Assembly (NCBI GenBank): GCA_033782935.1 | Contig: JAWQEG010004765.1 | Coordinates: forward strand, 62,001 to 126,000 | Origin: Petrolisthes cinctipes | Taxonomy: Eukaryota > Arthropoda > Malacostraca > Decapoda > Porcellanidae | Length of the DNA: 64,000 nt | Direction of reading: 5' to 3' | Shown here: positions 30,090-42,900 of the stretch, in pieces | Numbering within the stretch: the first letter of the stretch is position 1 | Layout: every line of letters starts with the position of its first letter | Notes under the pieces: generated by a model | Seen by the model: only the letters and a program-made list of their open reading frames with translations | The model's database searches: none | What the model was told of the DNA's origin: nothing | Program-made: the position numbers and the translations under genes

Positions 30090-30610
30090 TCTCATATCCA
30101 AACTAACTAACTAACTAACTAACTCAAACTCCTTCACTGGATTAATAATACGTTACCAACAAACATAACTATGATATAATAATCTGACTATCTATCGTAA
30201 TAAATAATTAAATACAGTATTACTCATATCCAAACTAACTCAAACACTCAAATTCCTTCACTGAAATAATAATAAGTTACCAACAAACATAACTATAATA
30301 TAATAATCTGACTATCTATCGTAATAAATAATTAAATACAGTATTACTCACATCCAAACTAACCAACTAACTCAAAACACTCAAATTCCTTCACTTGATT
30401 AATAATACGTTACCAACAAACATAACTATAATATAATAATCTGCTGACTATCTATCGTAATAAATATTTAAAATACAGTATTACTCATATCCAAACTAAC
30501 TAACTAACTCAAATTCCTTCACTTGAATAATAATACGTTACCAACAAACATAACTATAATATAATAATCTTCTGACTATCTATCGTAATAAATATTTAAA
30601 TACAATAATA
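30090..30610. repeat. Four tandem units of about 130 bases
   Basis: Each unit begins CTCATATCCAAACTAACT and contains CGTTACCAACAAACATAACT, then TCTGACTATCTATCGTAATA. Unit starts are near 30091, 30224, 30348 and 30483. Confidence 0.9.
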
Positions 30611-31218
30611 TATTCACGAACGAAGCCAACAATGTGCCATTTTCCGAACACCGCCAGCGACCCACGTGTGTTCTCGAACTTTCCTTCTCATGATTTTTTT
30701 TTTTTTTTTTTTTTGATGGCGTGGGGTCGCTAAGGGTAACAATATTTCTTTATTATTTTCTTAGCATCGTTTGGAATGAATGAAAAGTTGATTAATTAAT
30801 GTAAGAATTATTTGTTTCCTCGTAAAAACTCATGATAATATTAATTCTACTTGCCCAAATATTTACACATTGTTAAATAAGGTAGATAAAACATAATATT
30901 ATAGGCCTATACGATTATGAAAATTCTATATAGGCCTATTATGAGGGCAGATAACATATAATAGAGAGAAACTAGTATAAGGAATTTGATAACTAATAAT
31001 GAAACCTCCACACCATCTCACAAAACAAACAAACACGAATTTATTATTGTTGTATAAATCTATGTAATTTTTCCGTATAGAATAAAATAACTTCAAAGCG
31101 TACACACTTGGAGGATTATGTGAGGGAGGGAGGGAGAGAGGGAGAGAGAGAGGGTAACCGGTCTACTACTCTCTCTGTTCAAACATGAGTCTCCAGGGAT
31201 GCCAACCTTTCCATTATA

Positions 31219-32740
31219 CCGGTGGTGGGGGTGTTGTAGGGGTGGTGGTAGGGGTGGTGGGGTGTTGTAAGAAGGTGGTGGGGGTGTTGTAGGAAGGTGA
31301 TAGGGGTAGGTGGGGTGTTGTAGGAAGGTGGTGGGGTGTTGTAGGAAGGTGATAGAGGTGGTGGGGTGTTGTAGGATGGTGGTAGGGGTGGTGGGGTGTA
31401 GTAGGAAGGTGATAGGGGTGGTGGGGTGTTGTAGGAAGGTGATAGGGGTGGTGGGGTGTAGTAGGATGGTGGTAGGGGTGGTGGGGTGTTGTAGGAAGGA
31501 GATAGGGGTGGTGGGGTGTAGTAGGAAGGTGATAGGGGTGGTGGGGTGTTGTAGGAAGGTGATAGGGGTGGTGGGGTGTAGTAGGATGGTGATAGGGGTG
31601 GTGGGGTATTGTAGGAAGGTGATAGGGGTGGTGGGGTGTTGTAGGAAGGTGATAGGGGTGGTGGGGTGTAGTAGGAAGGTGGTAGGGGTGGTGGGGTGTT
31701 GTAGGAAGGTGATAGGGGTGGTGGGGGTGTTGTAGGAAGGTGATAGGGGTGGTGGGGTGTAGTAGGATGGTGGTAGGGGTGGTGGGGGTGTTGTAGGATG
31801 GTGATAGGGGTGGTGGGGTGTTGTAGAAAGGAGATAGGGGTGGTGGGGTGTTGTAGGAAGGTGGTAGGGGTGGTGGGGTGTTGTAGAAAGGAGATAGGGG
31901 TGGTGGGGTGTTGTAGGAAGGTGATAGGGGTGGTGGGGTGATGTAGGATGGAGATGGGGGTGGTGGGGTGTTGTAGGATGGTGGTAGGGGTGGTGGGGTG
32001 TAGTAGGAAGGTGATAGGGGTGGTGGGGTGTTGTAGGATGGTGGTAGGGGTGGTGGGGTGTAGTAGGAAGGTGATAGGGGTGGTGGGGTGTTGTAGGAAG
32101 GTGATAGGGGTGGTGGGGTGTAGTAAGAAGGACTCTATTCTCTATCACCCCTACCAAACCCTCATCCTACCACCTTCCTACAACACCCCACCACCCCTAT
32201 CACCATCCTACAACACCCCACCACCCCTATCTCCTTCTTACAACCCCACCACCCCTATCTCCTTACAACCCCACCACCCCTATCACCTTCCTACTACACC
32301 CCACCACCCCTACCACCATCCTACAACACCCCACCACCCCTATCATAACCTTCCTACAACACCCCCACCACCCCCATCACCATCCTACAACCCCACCACC
32401 CCTATCACCTTCCTACAACACCCCACCACCCCTATCACCTTCCTACAACACCCCACCACCCCTATCACCTTCCTACTACACCCCACCACCCCTATCACCT
32501 TCCTACAACACCCCCACCACCCCTATCACCTTCCTACAACACCCCACCACCCCTATCATAACCTTCCTACAACCCCACCACCCCTATCACCTTCCTACTA
32601 CACCCCACCACCCCTATCACCTTCCTACTACACCCCACCACCCCTATCACCTTCCTACAACACCCCACCACCCCTATCACCTTCCTACAACCCCACCACC
32701 CCTATCATAACCTTCCTACAACACCCCACCTTCCCTACCT
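31219..32740. repeat. Inverted minisatellite (30-base G-rich unit, then its complement)
   Basis: From about 31219 to 32130 about 30 units read GGTGATAGGGGTGGTGGGGT plus GTTGTAGGAA. From about 32140 to 32740 about 20 units read the complement (CACCTTCCTACAACACCCCA). The switch is at ACTCTATTCTCTATCACCCC (about 32133-32150). The result is a giant potential hairpin with a G-run-rich strand. Long open frames in both directions come from the 30-base period. Confidence 0.95.
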
Positions 32741-33037
32741 CCTTCATACTATACAAAGTTAATGAAAGTTTTATTATTTATTTTCTAGTAAGTTAATGAA
32801 AGTTTTATAATTGATTTTCAAGGAAGTTGTGATGGTAGCCTAATAATAGATAAATAAGACTATACATACAGTAATTATACAGTATAGTTATATAGATAGA
32901 TAGATAGGGTGTCGAGTGGCTGTTTGACCCGAGAAGGAATTATTTTTGCCAGTCACGAGTCAAAGGCCAGGAAGTAATTTAATGACTTTCTCTTCCGACA
33001 TCGTGCCCCCATGAACACACAGTCACACACACTTATT

Positions 33038-33074
<37 letters not shown>

Positions 33075-34487
33075 TGTTTTAGATTTACATTTGCACCATA
33101 CAAAAAACTGTTGACTGTCATTAGCCTAAACTTTAATAAGCTTCTTGATCACACACACTAACACACACAATTTGTTTTAGATTTACATTTGCACCATATA
33201 ATAAACTGTTGACTGTCATTATCCTAAACTTACTAATTACTAAGCCTCTTGATCACACACACACTAATAACACACACACACACCTTGTCTTAGATTTACA
33301 TTTGCACCATATAATAAACTGTTGACTGTCATTAGCCTAAACTTTAATTAAGCCTAACATATTCCTGAAAACAGTCACTCACGGGGCGGGTTAAATTAGG
33401 CTATAAAATATTAAACCAAATTAAAAAACAGGAAAATAACTGAGAATTAATCCGTATGTGTGTGGTACTGTACAAGAAAATAACCTCTCGAGAATCTTAT
33501 TACATCTGTGCCTGTGTGTTAATTAATAAGTATAGGCTATCCATCAAGTTATAATAGCCTATAATACATACATTCATCCTACTACTCTTTCTCGGTATCT
33601 CCTGTATAACGTATAGTATGTATGAGCCAAGGTCCTTTATATAGGAACTTAATATGAGCTGCTATATGACTCACGGCTATATGAGTCATGCACTGCTATC
33701 CTCACTGAGTCATTTTTTTTTAGCCTTGATCCGCAGTACTGTACGTATCACTGGACATTTTTTATTTATTCAGCCAATATCAATAGGAGGTATTTGCTTA
33801 GCTGATGTTTGGCTTTGAAATTTGACCACTATAGACACAGAAAATATATTAAATAATGTTAATAATAGCACGCATATACATACATACATTATACAGTATT
33901 CTTTATCAATTCTAATAAATGGGAGGCGAATAGAGTTGTAATTAATAAATGCCAATAGGAACTTACGATACCGGTACCTTATTTAATGTAAAGACAGAAT
34001 TAAGTAACAGTAGCAGAAATGGACGTGAAATAATTTATAACTTTTGGTGTAGACTGTAGGGGAACCATAAAAAATCAACCATTAACCTCTTTGACCTTCA
34101 TCTTACCGTAACCATCCAACACCTCTCACTCACTCTCATTATTTCCTTACCCTCGATCCCTTATCTCTGCTCTCTCTCTCTCTCATTATTTCCTTATCCT
34201 CCCTTATCTGTGCTCTCTCATTTCTTTTTCCCTCCCTTATCCATGCAATCTCTCTCCCCCTTATCCATGCTATCTCTCTCTCATTATTTCCTTATCCATG
34301 CTTTCTCTTTCCTTTTTTCGCAATGATAACGATGAATCATGTTAATATTCTGTGCACTAAAGACCTCACTCAACCTTCAATTTACCCAAACATCTGCAGC
34401 ATCTAACCTAACCATTAATATTATAGTGTATTATTTTATTTCCTGTCATATTAGGCTACCGGCATTTCCCATGAGATTTATAAAGTA

Positions 34488-34672
34488 AGAAAATTAGAGG
34501 TAAACGAGTCCTTCAAATATTACCATGACAGGTAGAAAAACCGTACGCAATAACGGCAATTCTTTCAATATTTACCGAAGTACTCACCTATATGTAAGGA
34601 GCTTGTTGGTGGCATAGTGGGTAGGAATCAGAAGCCTCCAATTCTCATACATAATCACAGAGTCCTGAATTT
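34488..34672. mobile_element. Family C foldback element with a nested 46-base E fragment
   Basis: The C body is interrupted after TATTACCATGACA by GGTAGAAAAACCGTACGCAA ... TCTTTCAATATTTACC (about 34531-34576), then resumes CACCTATATGTAAGGAGC. Ends ATAATCACAGAGTCCTGAA. Confidence 0.7.
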
Positions 34673-37600
34673 AATTGGTTTCCACGACTCACACAGCCAT
34701 TGTTATCGACTCACCCATTTCCTCAGTCAACTCTGTGGTGTCTTTTATTAGTGGGCAGATAGGCTTTGGAAGTATCAGTAAAAAAAAATATATATATAAT
34801 ATAATCTAGAATATACACCTAGGAAAAATAAAGATTAAAATATAAACAATACCTCGAATTTGTAAGAGTTTAGTAGTAGTGTGTGTGACCTTGAGGGGGA
34901 GACAAGGGGACTGCAGTTGTTGGTTTCATAGACTGGGAAAAAAAAAAGAAAAAAAAAAGGAAAGAAAAAAGAAAAAAGAAAAAAAAAAGTATAGAGTGAG
35001 CCAGACCACAGGCACCACACCACACCAATCAATGAATGGTGTTGGTGCAGTGTTGTGGTCCGTGCTCACATATCATTAGACTCAAGAATGGGTATAATTA
35101 TATCATATGAATCCCACGACACAGCAATTATAATTAGAGCATATTTAATTCGTAAACAGCTTGACCTAACTACTTCGAGCCATGAAACTTTCAAACGAAA
35201 TTGTTTTTTTGACCTTCTGCCGAGTTACAACAAACACCAAAAGCATACTGTACTGTACTTTACTTTGCACACACACACACACACATCCCATAATTACATC
35301 TCATCACTTACAACAAACACCAATAACATATACTTTGCACACAACACCTCATTATTACAGTACAGTACATCTCATCTCCTACAACAAACGCCAAAAACAT
35401 ACTGTACTTTACTTTGCACACACACACATCCCATAATTACATCTCATTACTTACAACAAACACCAATAACGTATACTTTGCACACAACTCCAAAAACATA
35501 CTGTACTTTACTTTGAACACACACACATCACTTACAACAAACACCAATAACGTATACTTTGCACACACACACACACATTCTGGTATAAGAGTGACAGGTA
35601 ACAAACATATTTATTGTCAACTTGTCAGTACAAATGCTATGAAAAGCAGGACAGCATCTCTATTTATGGGATAATAATTATCATGTTGGACTTGTCTCAG
35701 GAAGCACCTTAACTAAAAATGATTGAGATCTGCAACACCTGAGACATGACAACAACAAAGTAAAGGGTTTGACTGGACACACAGGGCTGTATGCAAGATG
35801 GTGTTGACAATGGTGTGGTTCCAGTACGATGATGGCTCCCTAGACACAATACACAACCATTTTACTATTGGCCATAAGAATATGTACACACGCTAGCTGT
35901 TGTTTTTGGAGTTTACATCACATAGAAAATGTAAGACTACTAGAGTCACTGGGTAGACCATTCATAGTAGTACTTCCAGAATAATAACCTCTCTTTTCAA
36001 ATAGCTTGCGTACGAGTTCCTGTGGCCAACCGTACTGGTACCACGCCATTGTATGCAAGAACATTCATGGTGTTGACGATGGCATGGTACCGGCATGATG
36101 ACACCAAGGTTAAAGGAAAAAGGAAAGGTAGTCTGTCTTTATTCCTTTAACCTGGGTAAATATTATGAATATTCTTGCATAAGGTCTATACAGTCTTGTT
36201 CTAAACATTTGTAATTCAAGCCAATTAATGCCACACTATTTGATTCAGTGGGAAGGGATAGTGATGAGGTGATTGGTGATTGTGGGAGGGAGCAAATATA
36301 TTAAGTGTACTTAACCTGGGAATGTTTGAGCTGTAGGTGGCAACAAAACATCATTCATTTGAATAACGTTCTAACAAATAAAAAGCACTTGGGAAATAAT
36401 ATTATAAAGATATGCCACGGGGAGGCCTACATCAGCCCAGCCTGAGAGTCTTATTGAACGGAACTTTTGTGTACTTCCACATTTTATAGCAATAAATGTG
36501 TCTGCATTTATGGAATTATTGTACAACAGGAACATTAAATTATATAAATTTGAATAAAATAAAGCTTCAACCATAGATTTAACAAAGGCAAGTCTAGTCA
36601 ATAGAGTTAAAACTATCACCAGCTTGGCTACTTAGACATATCAACTAATATTTACTGACAGGTAGAAGTAGAGTAGAAATAGTTTAACTTACAGAATAAC
36701 AAAAAATTTTGTCAAAAGGCTCAAATAAGTCTCGCCCGGTCCAGCAAATGTCTGTGTCAAGTCAAAGATAACCTTAATTTGCTGTATCTCTTAACCCTTC
36801 TGTAAATCTGAAGTGATTATGAATGATATAATGTGTTGGCTATGTTCATCAACATTATTTAACCACCATATCCCATTAAAAACTACGTTTGTGATTTTAC
36901 AGTCAAATAAAAAGGAGCTATGTTTGAGGCTTTGATTTCTAAGATGGTACAGAACAATTTATCAGTGCAGGATTACACTCTTGAATCAGACTAACAAATG
37001 AAGCTCCAAGAATTTTCAGAACCAATTTGTGGGATATAATAGTTAAGGAATACCAACTCATCTATGGGGTTCACAATTCCACTGATGAACAAATGATTGA
37101 ACAAGATGCCAACTAGAGAAAAAAAAAGTTTTAATGTTCTTGGTTATGGTACAAGTTTGAAGCAATATGACTGACGTGATAAGATGAGTATATACATTTG
37201 ATATTTCTTTTTATACTGTAATATATATATACATTTGATAACTTCTTCATTATTACAACAGACAACAGGTGATTGGTGAAATGCATCATGGTTACTGGTA
37301 CTGTATTTCCATGATTAATGAGATATGGTGCAGCACTATTAATTTAATATGTACAGACACAAGCACTAACAAGTATTCACAGGTGTGCTTTGAATACCTA
37401 GAGACAGTAAATAAATGCACAATATCTCCATTGCAATTAGTTCGTTGGTGAATTATTAGACTGTTCAAAGTTTCAACCGAAGCTATATACTTATTAGTAC
37501 TCGTGACTGTACTGTAGTGAAGGATACTTGGACCTGCTGCGCTGACAGTCCACACTTCAAAATGGCACCAATGTTTACGTCTCTGCAGAAATCAATTAAG

Positions 37601-39494
37601 CTCTGAGCACACTTTGTTCTCCATATATACACATCAGGTTTTGTTTGCTACACACACACAAACACATGCTGTTCTCTGCAAGCATCACCACTGCAAACAT
37701 TTCCAAATTACTGAACAATTCACCGACACAATTGGAATTTGAACTCAAGCCAAGCATAATTGCTGCACACACTCAAACGTCTTGGCCAGGCAGTGAGATG
37801 ACAAGTGTCCAGTGAGGCAGTAACTGGAATACCATTTGACAGTACTGTAAATTACTGTTCTGTCAATATCCACCTGTATTTTAATAAGTTTTCTTTTCTT
37901 GAGTCCACAATACTATGGTGATGTAGTACCAACGCCTGTGTACTCCTGCATATGATAATAATTTTCCCTTCTAGAATGTTCACTGGAACATAATAATGGA
38001 AGCATTCATTCCTGTATTAGTACATACATATTACCTGGCTCATAACAGGCATGCACAACTAACAGGGACTTATCTAGTTAACTGTACACTAAATGCAAGA
38101 AGTACCTGCTATGTGGTGTGAGTGAAGGATCTGCTGCATTTCATAAAGTCAACAATATGCCTTGTGTCGTCTTACTTTGGTGAAGCAAGACTCCTCGTAT
38201 CAGTTACTATGTCATCAATTAATTTGTGATGTAGTGTTTCATACAGTGAATGGGGTAGACATTTGTTTACCAAGTTTACACCCTATATAAAATTATTCAG
38301 CACCCCTACCTCTGATACTCTTCACAATGATCACTGTTTAAGAAGGCGTCAATACCTACGTGATTCAGATTGCTTCATGTGATGTGGCATATTATATTAT
38401 GCAGTAAGGGGGCCAAATAATTTTATAATGGGTGTACATGCTACCAACACATAATCCACATGAAGGGGACAAATTTACAACAAAGCATACAGCATACAGT
38501 ACAACCTTCACCTATCTGAGCACTTTAGGGAAGGTTAAGACACTGTCAGTGAATTTGAGGCCACCAATTCCTCCATCGAACACACACACACACACACACA
38601 CATTTGCAATTTCACAAAAACACATAGCCTACAAAATGTTCACCTGACAATCTCGACCTCTTCCACTAAGTTACTGGGGTGTAGTCAGAGATACTTTATA
38701 CTTATTTAAACTATTTCTTGGCATGTATAGAGGAATCGGTAGCCTCAAAATCACCACTAATACCTTAATTCTTAATTAAGTGACTCCTGACTAGCTTTGA
38801 GAAGTAATAATATAATAATAAACATGAAGATACAATATTCACAATTATGAATGTCTTCTTTACTAAAAAAATATACAGTATGCCATAAGTAATTTAGTTG
38901 TGAAATATATAAACTGTAACTTCAGATTTATTTTCATTGCATTATAAAGGCATCATCTAAAATTTATATGATCCACCATTAATAAAAAAAAAAAAATTAT
39001 TATCAAGTAGAGAACAATAAGCCAATATCACAACATCATTTTAAATCACAGTCATATAATGAGTATGTAGAGTAAACCAGAAGGAGGCCTTGATTCTTAC
39101 TAGTTACTGATACCACCAATCTATTCCAAGCAACAGGACACCACCATTATTTGTGTTGTTCTGGTCCTGTTTCCTGGTATGCTTTGGAGGAATCTAGGCA
39201 CTCTAATGTACAGCCACAATCAAATAACCACCAACACTTATCTTCCATCATGCAAATAAATCAGTATCATATCAAATTATAATCATACAACACCTTACGT
39301 CAATTCAACCCCCTCAATTATTATTATTATGAGGTGCTGCAAAATCATACATGTGTTGTTCTTTATTACCAAGATATTTACTACGATGGATGGAAAGTGT
39401 CGGTGGATATTTGATTGTGGCTGTACCAAAACTAAACTGTCCCCATAATTAAGAGCGATATCACTGGTATGGAAAGGGCCAACCAAACATGACT

Positions 39495-39500
39495 TTTATT
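39495..39500 (-). terminator. Candidate formin polyadenylation signal
   Basis: AATAAA occurs on the minus strand about 370 bases past the stop; another is at 39362-39367. The choice between them is not supported. Confidence 0.25.
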
Positions 39501-39599
39501 AGTACAGTAGGCCCTCGGTATAAGATGATTAAATTTAGCACAATCTTCATAACACAGGCTTAGTAAATAACTTAGTCTATATGGAAATAAATAACAGAA

Positions 39600-39830
39600 G
39601 CCTAGGAAAACATATGACGGTCTTCAATGAGTGACTGAGTGTAAAATGAAGTGATGAAAAATGAATAACAGAAGCCTGGGAAAACAAATGATGGTCTTCA
39701 ATGAGTGACGGAGTGTAAAATGAAGTGATGAAAAATGAATAACAGAAGCCTGGGAAAACATTTGGTGGTGGTCTTCAATGAGTGACTGAGTGTAAAATGA
39801 AGTGATGAATACAAGTATATAATTATTCAC
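39600..39830. repeat. Three tandem units just past the formin 3' end
   Basis: Units of 75-83 bases with AATAACAGAAGCCTGGGAAA and GTCTTCAATGAGTGACTGAG. An inverted single copy lies at about 43586-43660 in a formin intron. Confidence 0.9.
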
Positions 39831-39871
39831 TGTACAGTATATTATTGAGGGTCTACACTACCCGGGCCACT

Positions 39872-39995
39872 TCATGATTTGGCTTTTAGTTTGTCTTTTA
39901 GTTTACTCTTGAGTCCGCCAGCTTCCTTGGTCTTCTTAGCGACATCCTTCTTCTCCTCCGTCATCTTCTTCACCTTCTCCTCTGCTTCCTTCATC
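39872..39995 (-). CDS. capu: Formin terminal exon 17 (basic tail)
   Basis: The exon encodes [41 protein letters not shown], stop TGA at 39874-39872. The Lys-rich tail resembles, in position and charge, the formin-Spire interaction tail of FMN/Cappuccino (inference). Two further copies of this exon's 3' splice site lie upstream (40077 and 40161). Confidence 0.88.
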
Positions 39996-42900
39996 CTGTA
40001 AAGTATATGTAATAAAAGTCTAATAATATAGTACAATAATATGTCTTTTCTATGTCACCTTTTCTGCTTCCTTCATCCTGTAAAGTATATTTAACAAAAG
40101 TCTAAAATATAGTACAATATAATTATGTTCTTACTGTGTCACCTTTTCTGCTTCCTTCATCCTGTAAAGTGTATGTAATAAAATATATAAGATAAATATA
40201 AATAGATAAATAAACGTACCTTTGTTTGACTATCTTATGTTGCTCCTTCTGCCAAATGTTCAAAAAGTCATTACAAAATGGTGACCACACACTGAAGAAG
40301 TCAAAGGGTGTTACTTCTTTCCCTTTACCACTAAATTGGAAGTACTTCATTACCAAATCAAACCTGCAATGTAGAAATTACTGTGTAAGGAAAGGAAGAA
40401 TACTTTGCATTACTGTATACTTAAGGGGATAGTACACTTTTGGTACATTGGAGTGCCATGATTCCTCCAAAGTATGCCAGGAAACAGGACCAGATGAACA
40501 AAAATAATGGTGACCAGTTGCTTGGAATTGTTTTTTAGAAATATAATTATCATATAAGAATTATAGTATTCATATCACAGTGAATGTAGTGCACCCTCAA
40601 TCACAAAAATCGTGTAATGAAATTTGTTGAAAAAATAATTACAGTATGGTAAAGGACTAACAAAACTGGGCATGGATAATATAGTGGTGGGGCTTTCATT
40701 ATATTTCACGAGTTGCATTAAATCATCGGACAACACAGCGACACAACTTTCGTCTTTAATAGTACACAGATTTAAACTCCCTCATGTCATGCTAAAACAT
40801 CAAGGCTTCTACAATATTATAATTATACTTACTGATGTTTGCAGTCAGTTATGTTGTCATTCTCTTGTTTAAGATCCTTCTTGGCTGAAATTAAACACAC
40901 ACACATCAGAAAAAAGGGTTCTTGAACTTACACAGAAAATTATTGCCTCTGTTTTGAAGTTGCAAAGACCATTCTACTCCATCTAACCTCAGTTTATACC
41001 TGGGCAATTATGTATTTACCAATTTTACCAATACAACCATTTGAGACAGATAACATCCTTGAAGAAATATTTATTCATTCTACGTGGATGTATAACTTAT
41101 GTCACTCATTATAGGATCTTCTTATGGATTGCTTGAATAAACTTGGACATGCTCATTAAACTACCAAATATTAATACACTACAGAACACTAAGTATGATT
41201 TTCTGAGTGAAACTATGAACAAAGAAGTGAGTACTGTACCAATTTCTACTATATTTGAGAAAAAGAAAGAATATATAAATGATCACTGTTAAATTATATA
41301 TGCTTAGAAGATTTAATGTCAGTAATAAAAAACGATATAAAAATGGTTACAGTTACAGTTAAATGGTTAGAGTTAAATTATGTTTTGTAGAACTAAGTAG
41401 GTACAGTAATAGTGAGTGTTCAGACCTTCACTATGACTGGATGCCTCAATGTTCCTGTTAAAAACAATATAAGTACTCACCTCCGACAAAGAACTCAGTC
41501 ATGCGATCCTTGAATGGTTGTAGGTGTTCCTCATCCGACTTTTTAATAACTTTCTCTGCTCTGTTTTCACACACTGGAAAACATTGATTATTATATTACC
41601 ATACAGACACGCACATAATTACACGAGTACGACACTGTCAGGAAAAATACATCAGGTTGATCTCATATGTGTGAACTATTTATTATGAAGGCACTGCAAA
41701 AATAAAATACAGAATAAATAGTGATAATTAGCTTTTCAATAATTAAAGAAATAAAAAAAAAATAAAAAAGAGCAATAACTTGCCTTTAAGATTCTTTTCT
41801 AATTCGTTCAAGTCTGCCTCCAAGTCCTCAAACTTAACATTAGAGACTCGCTCCACCATGTACGGGTCTGGGATGGGAAGCTGTGCCTTTTCTGTACCGG
41901 CGTCCTCTCCTTCATATTTCTAAGTAACAAGGACGGGAGAAACTGTGAATCAATCATGGAAAATGTGAAAAAATGCCACCCAGGCAAATGGTCCTCAGTC
42001 TTCTCTTAATTAAGGGACCTATGATGTTTTCAAAGAATTGGACTTTACAGTACAGTACAGTACTGACAAATGACTACTGTACTGTACTGTAAAATGGGGA
42101 ACTACTCTAATAAGTTACCTTCTTAAAATATATAAGAATCTTTGCAAACTACTGTATGTACTGCATATGCATAATTATGTACTTTGCACATGATTTAATT
42201 CTTCCATAACAACAGGCTATTGGTATTTCCTTGTTGTATTTCAGAATATTCAAGAGGTGTTCTGAGTGGCCCTATATGTTTATGTCCCTAACAAACACTC
42301 AATTCACCCATCTTATAGAATACATAATTAAAGCTTACCTCTATATATTTATTTACAACAAAATGGAGTAGTGTATAGGATGACTCTTTGCTCTTTACAT
42401 CCTTAATCTTTGGGAGAATTTCCAAGCCAAAGCCATCTGCTTGTCCTCGAGTTCGGTTGCCGCCATTCATGTAATTTCCCACCGCCAATATTATCCCAAA
42501 TATTTTCTTAATAGAGTCACTAGTCATCAGGACCTGGTTAAAAAAAAATATAACGTACCATATTTAAAATTCATTACTGTACATAATACTGTATTACAAT
42601 TTTTGATAATGTTAACTAGAACCATCATTTCTCAAAAATATAAGATGAATTGGTATAGATGAAAGGAGTTGGCAGACATGCTATTATATAATGAGTACAG
42701 TAGTATAAACTTACATCAATGGTGGTGTGAAGCATATTACCTCGTCCATGGATCACTCCCAAATCTTCAGCAAATGTAGCTTGAAACATGAAGCAAGCCG
42801 TGCGCTCAGCAAACTCATTTATTTTTGAGAGATCAAGCAAGAATCTGAAAATCACAAGATATTATAAAGTGGATTATTTGTACATACTAGCTGTAAGTAG

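Larger units (their letters stand above)
27160..31090. other. Intergenic microsatellite cluster
   Basis: (AG)n 27612-27645, (CT)n 27679-27706, (TA)n 27787-27844, family A (27355-27480) and B (27905-28093) elements, AG/CT blocks 28101-28570 with CATGATTCATACTAAGAG spacers, five units of a 29-base CCTACCTTCTACCCC repeat (28750-28882), (CA)n, (AG)n 29049-29091, (CT)n 29337-29372. Also (GTAT)n units with TGAATACCGGCTGTG (29390-29990) and four units of about 130 bases (30090-30610). No gene. Confidence 0.7.
32750..39860. other. Intergenic, downstream of the formin
   Basis: Three units of about 115 bases with TTGTTTTAGATTTACATTTGC (33040-33370), CT-rich TTATCC.TGCTCTCTC repeats (34130-34320), a family C element with an inserted E fragment (34488-34672), A/G tract 34937-34988, and about five units with TTACAACAAACACCAATAAC and (AC)n (35220-35580). 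Also family F pieces (35790-36120), unique AT-rich DNA 36120-38570, (CA)n 38580-38602, family A element (39085-39220), and three units of about 80 bases (39600-39830). No gene. Confidence 0.65.

Noticed and set aside
30090..30610. CRISPR-like direct repeats
   Set aside because: These are contiguous tandem units without spacers in an animal genome; a satellite, not a CRISPR array.
31093..32157. A 354-codon open frame of TTPHHPYHLP repeats on the minus strand and a matching 282-codon frame on the plus strand
   Set aside because: Both come from the 30-base minisatellite, whose period keeps all frames open. No non-repeat coding sequence, splice signals or start context.
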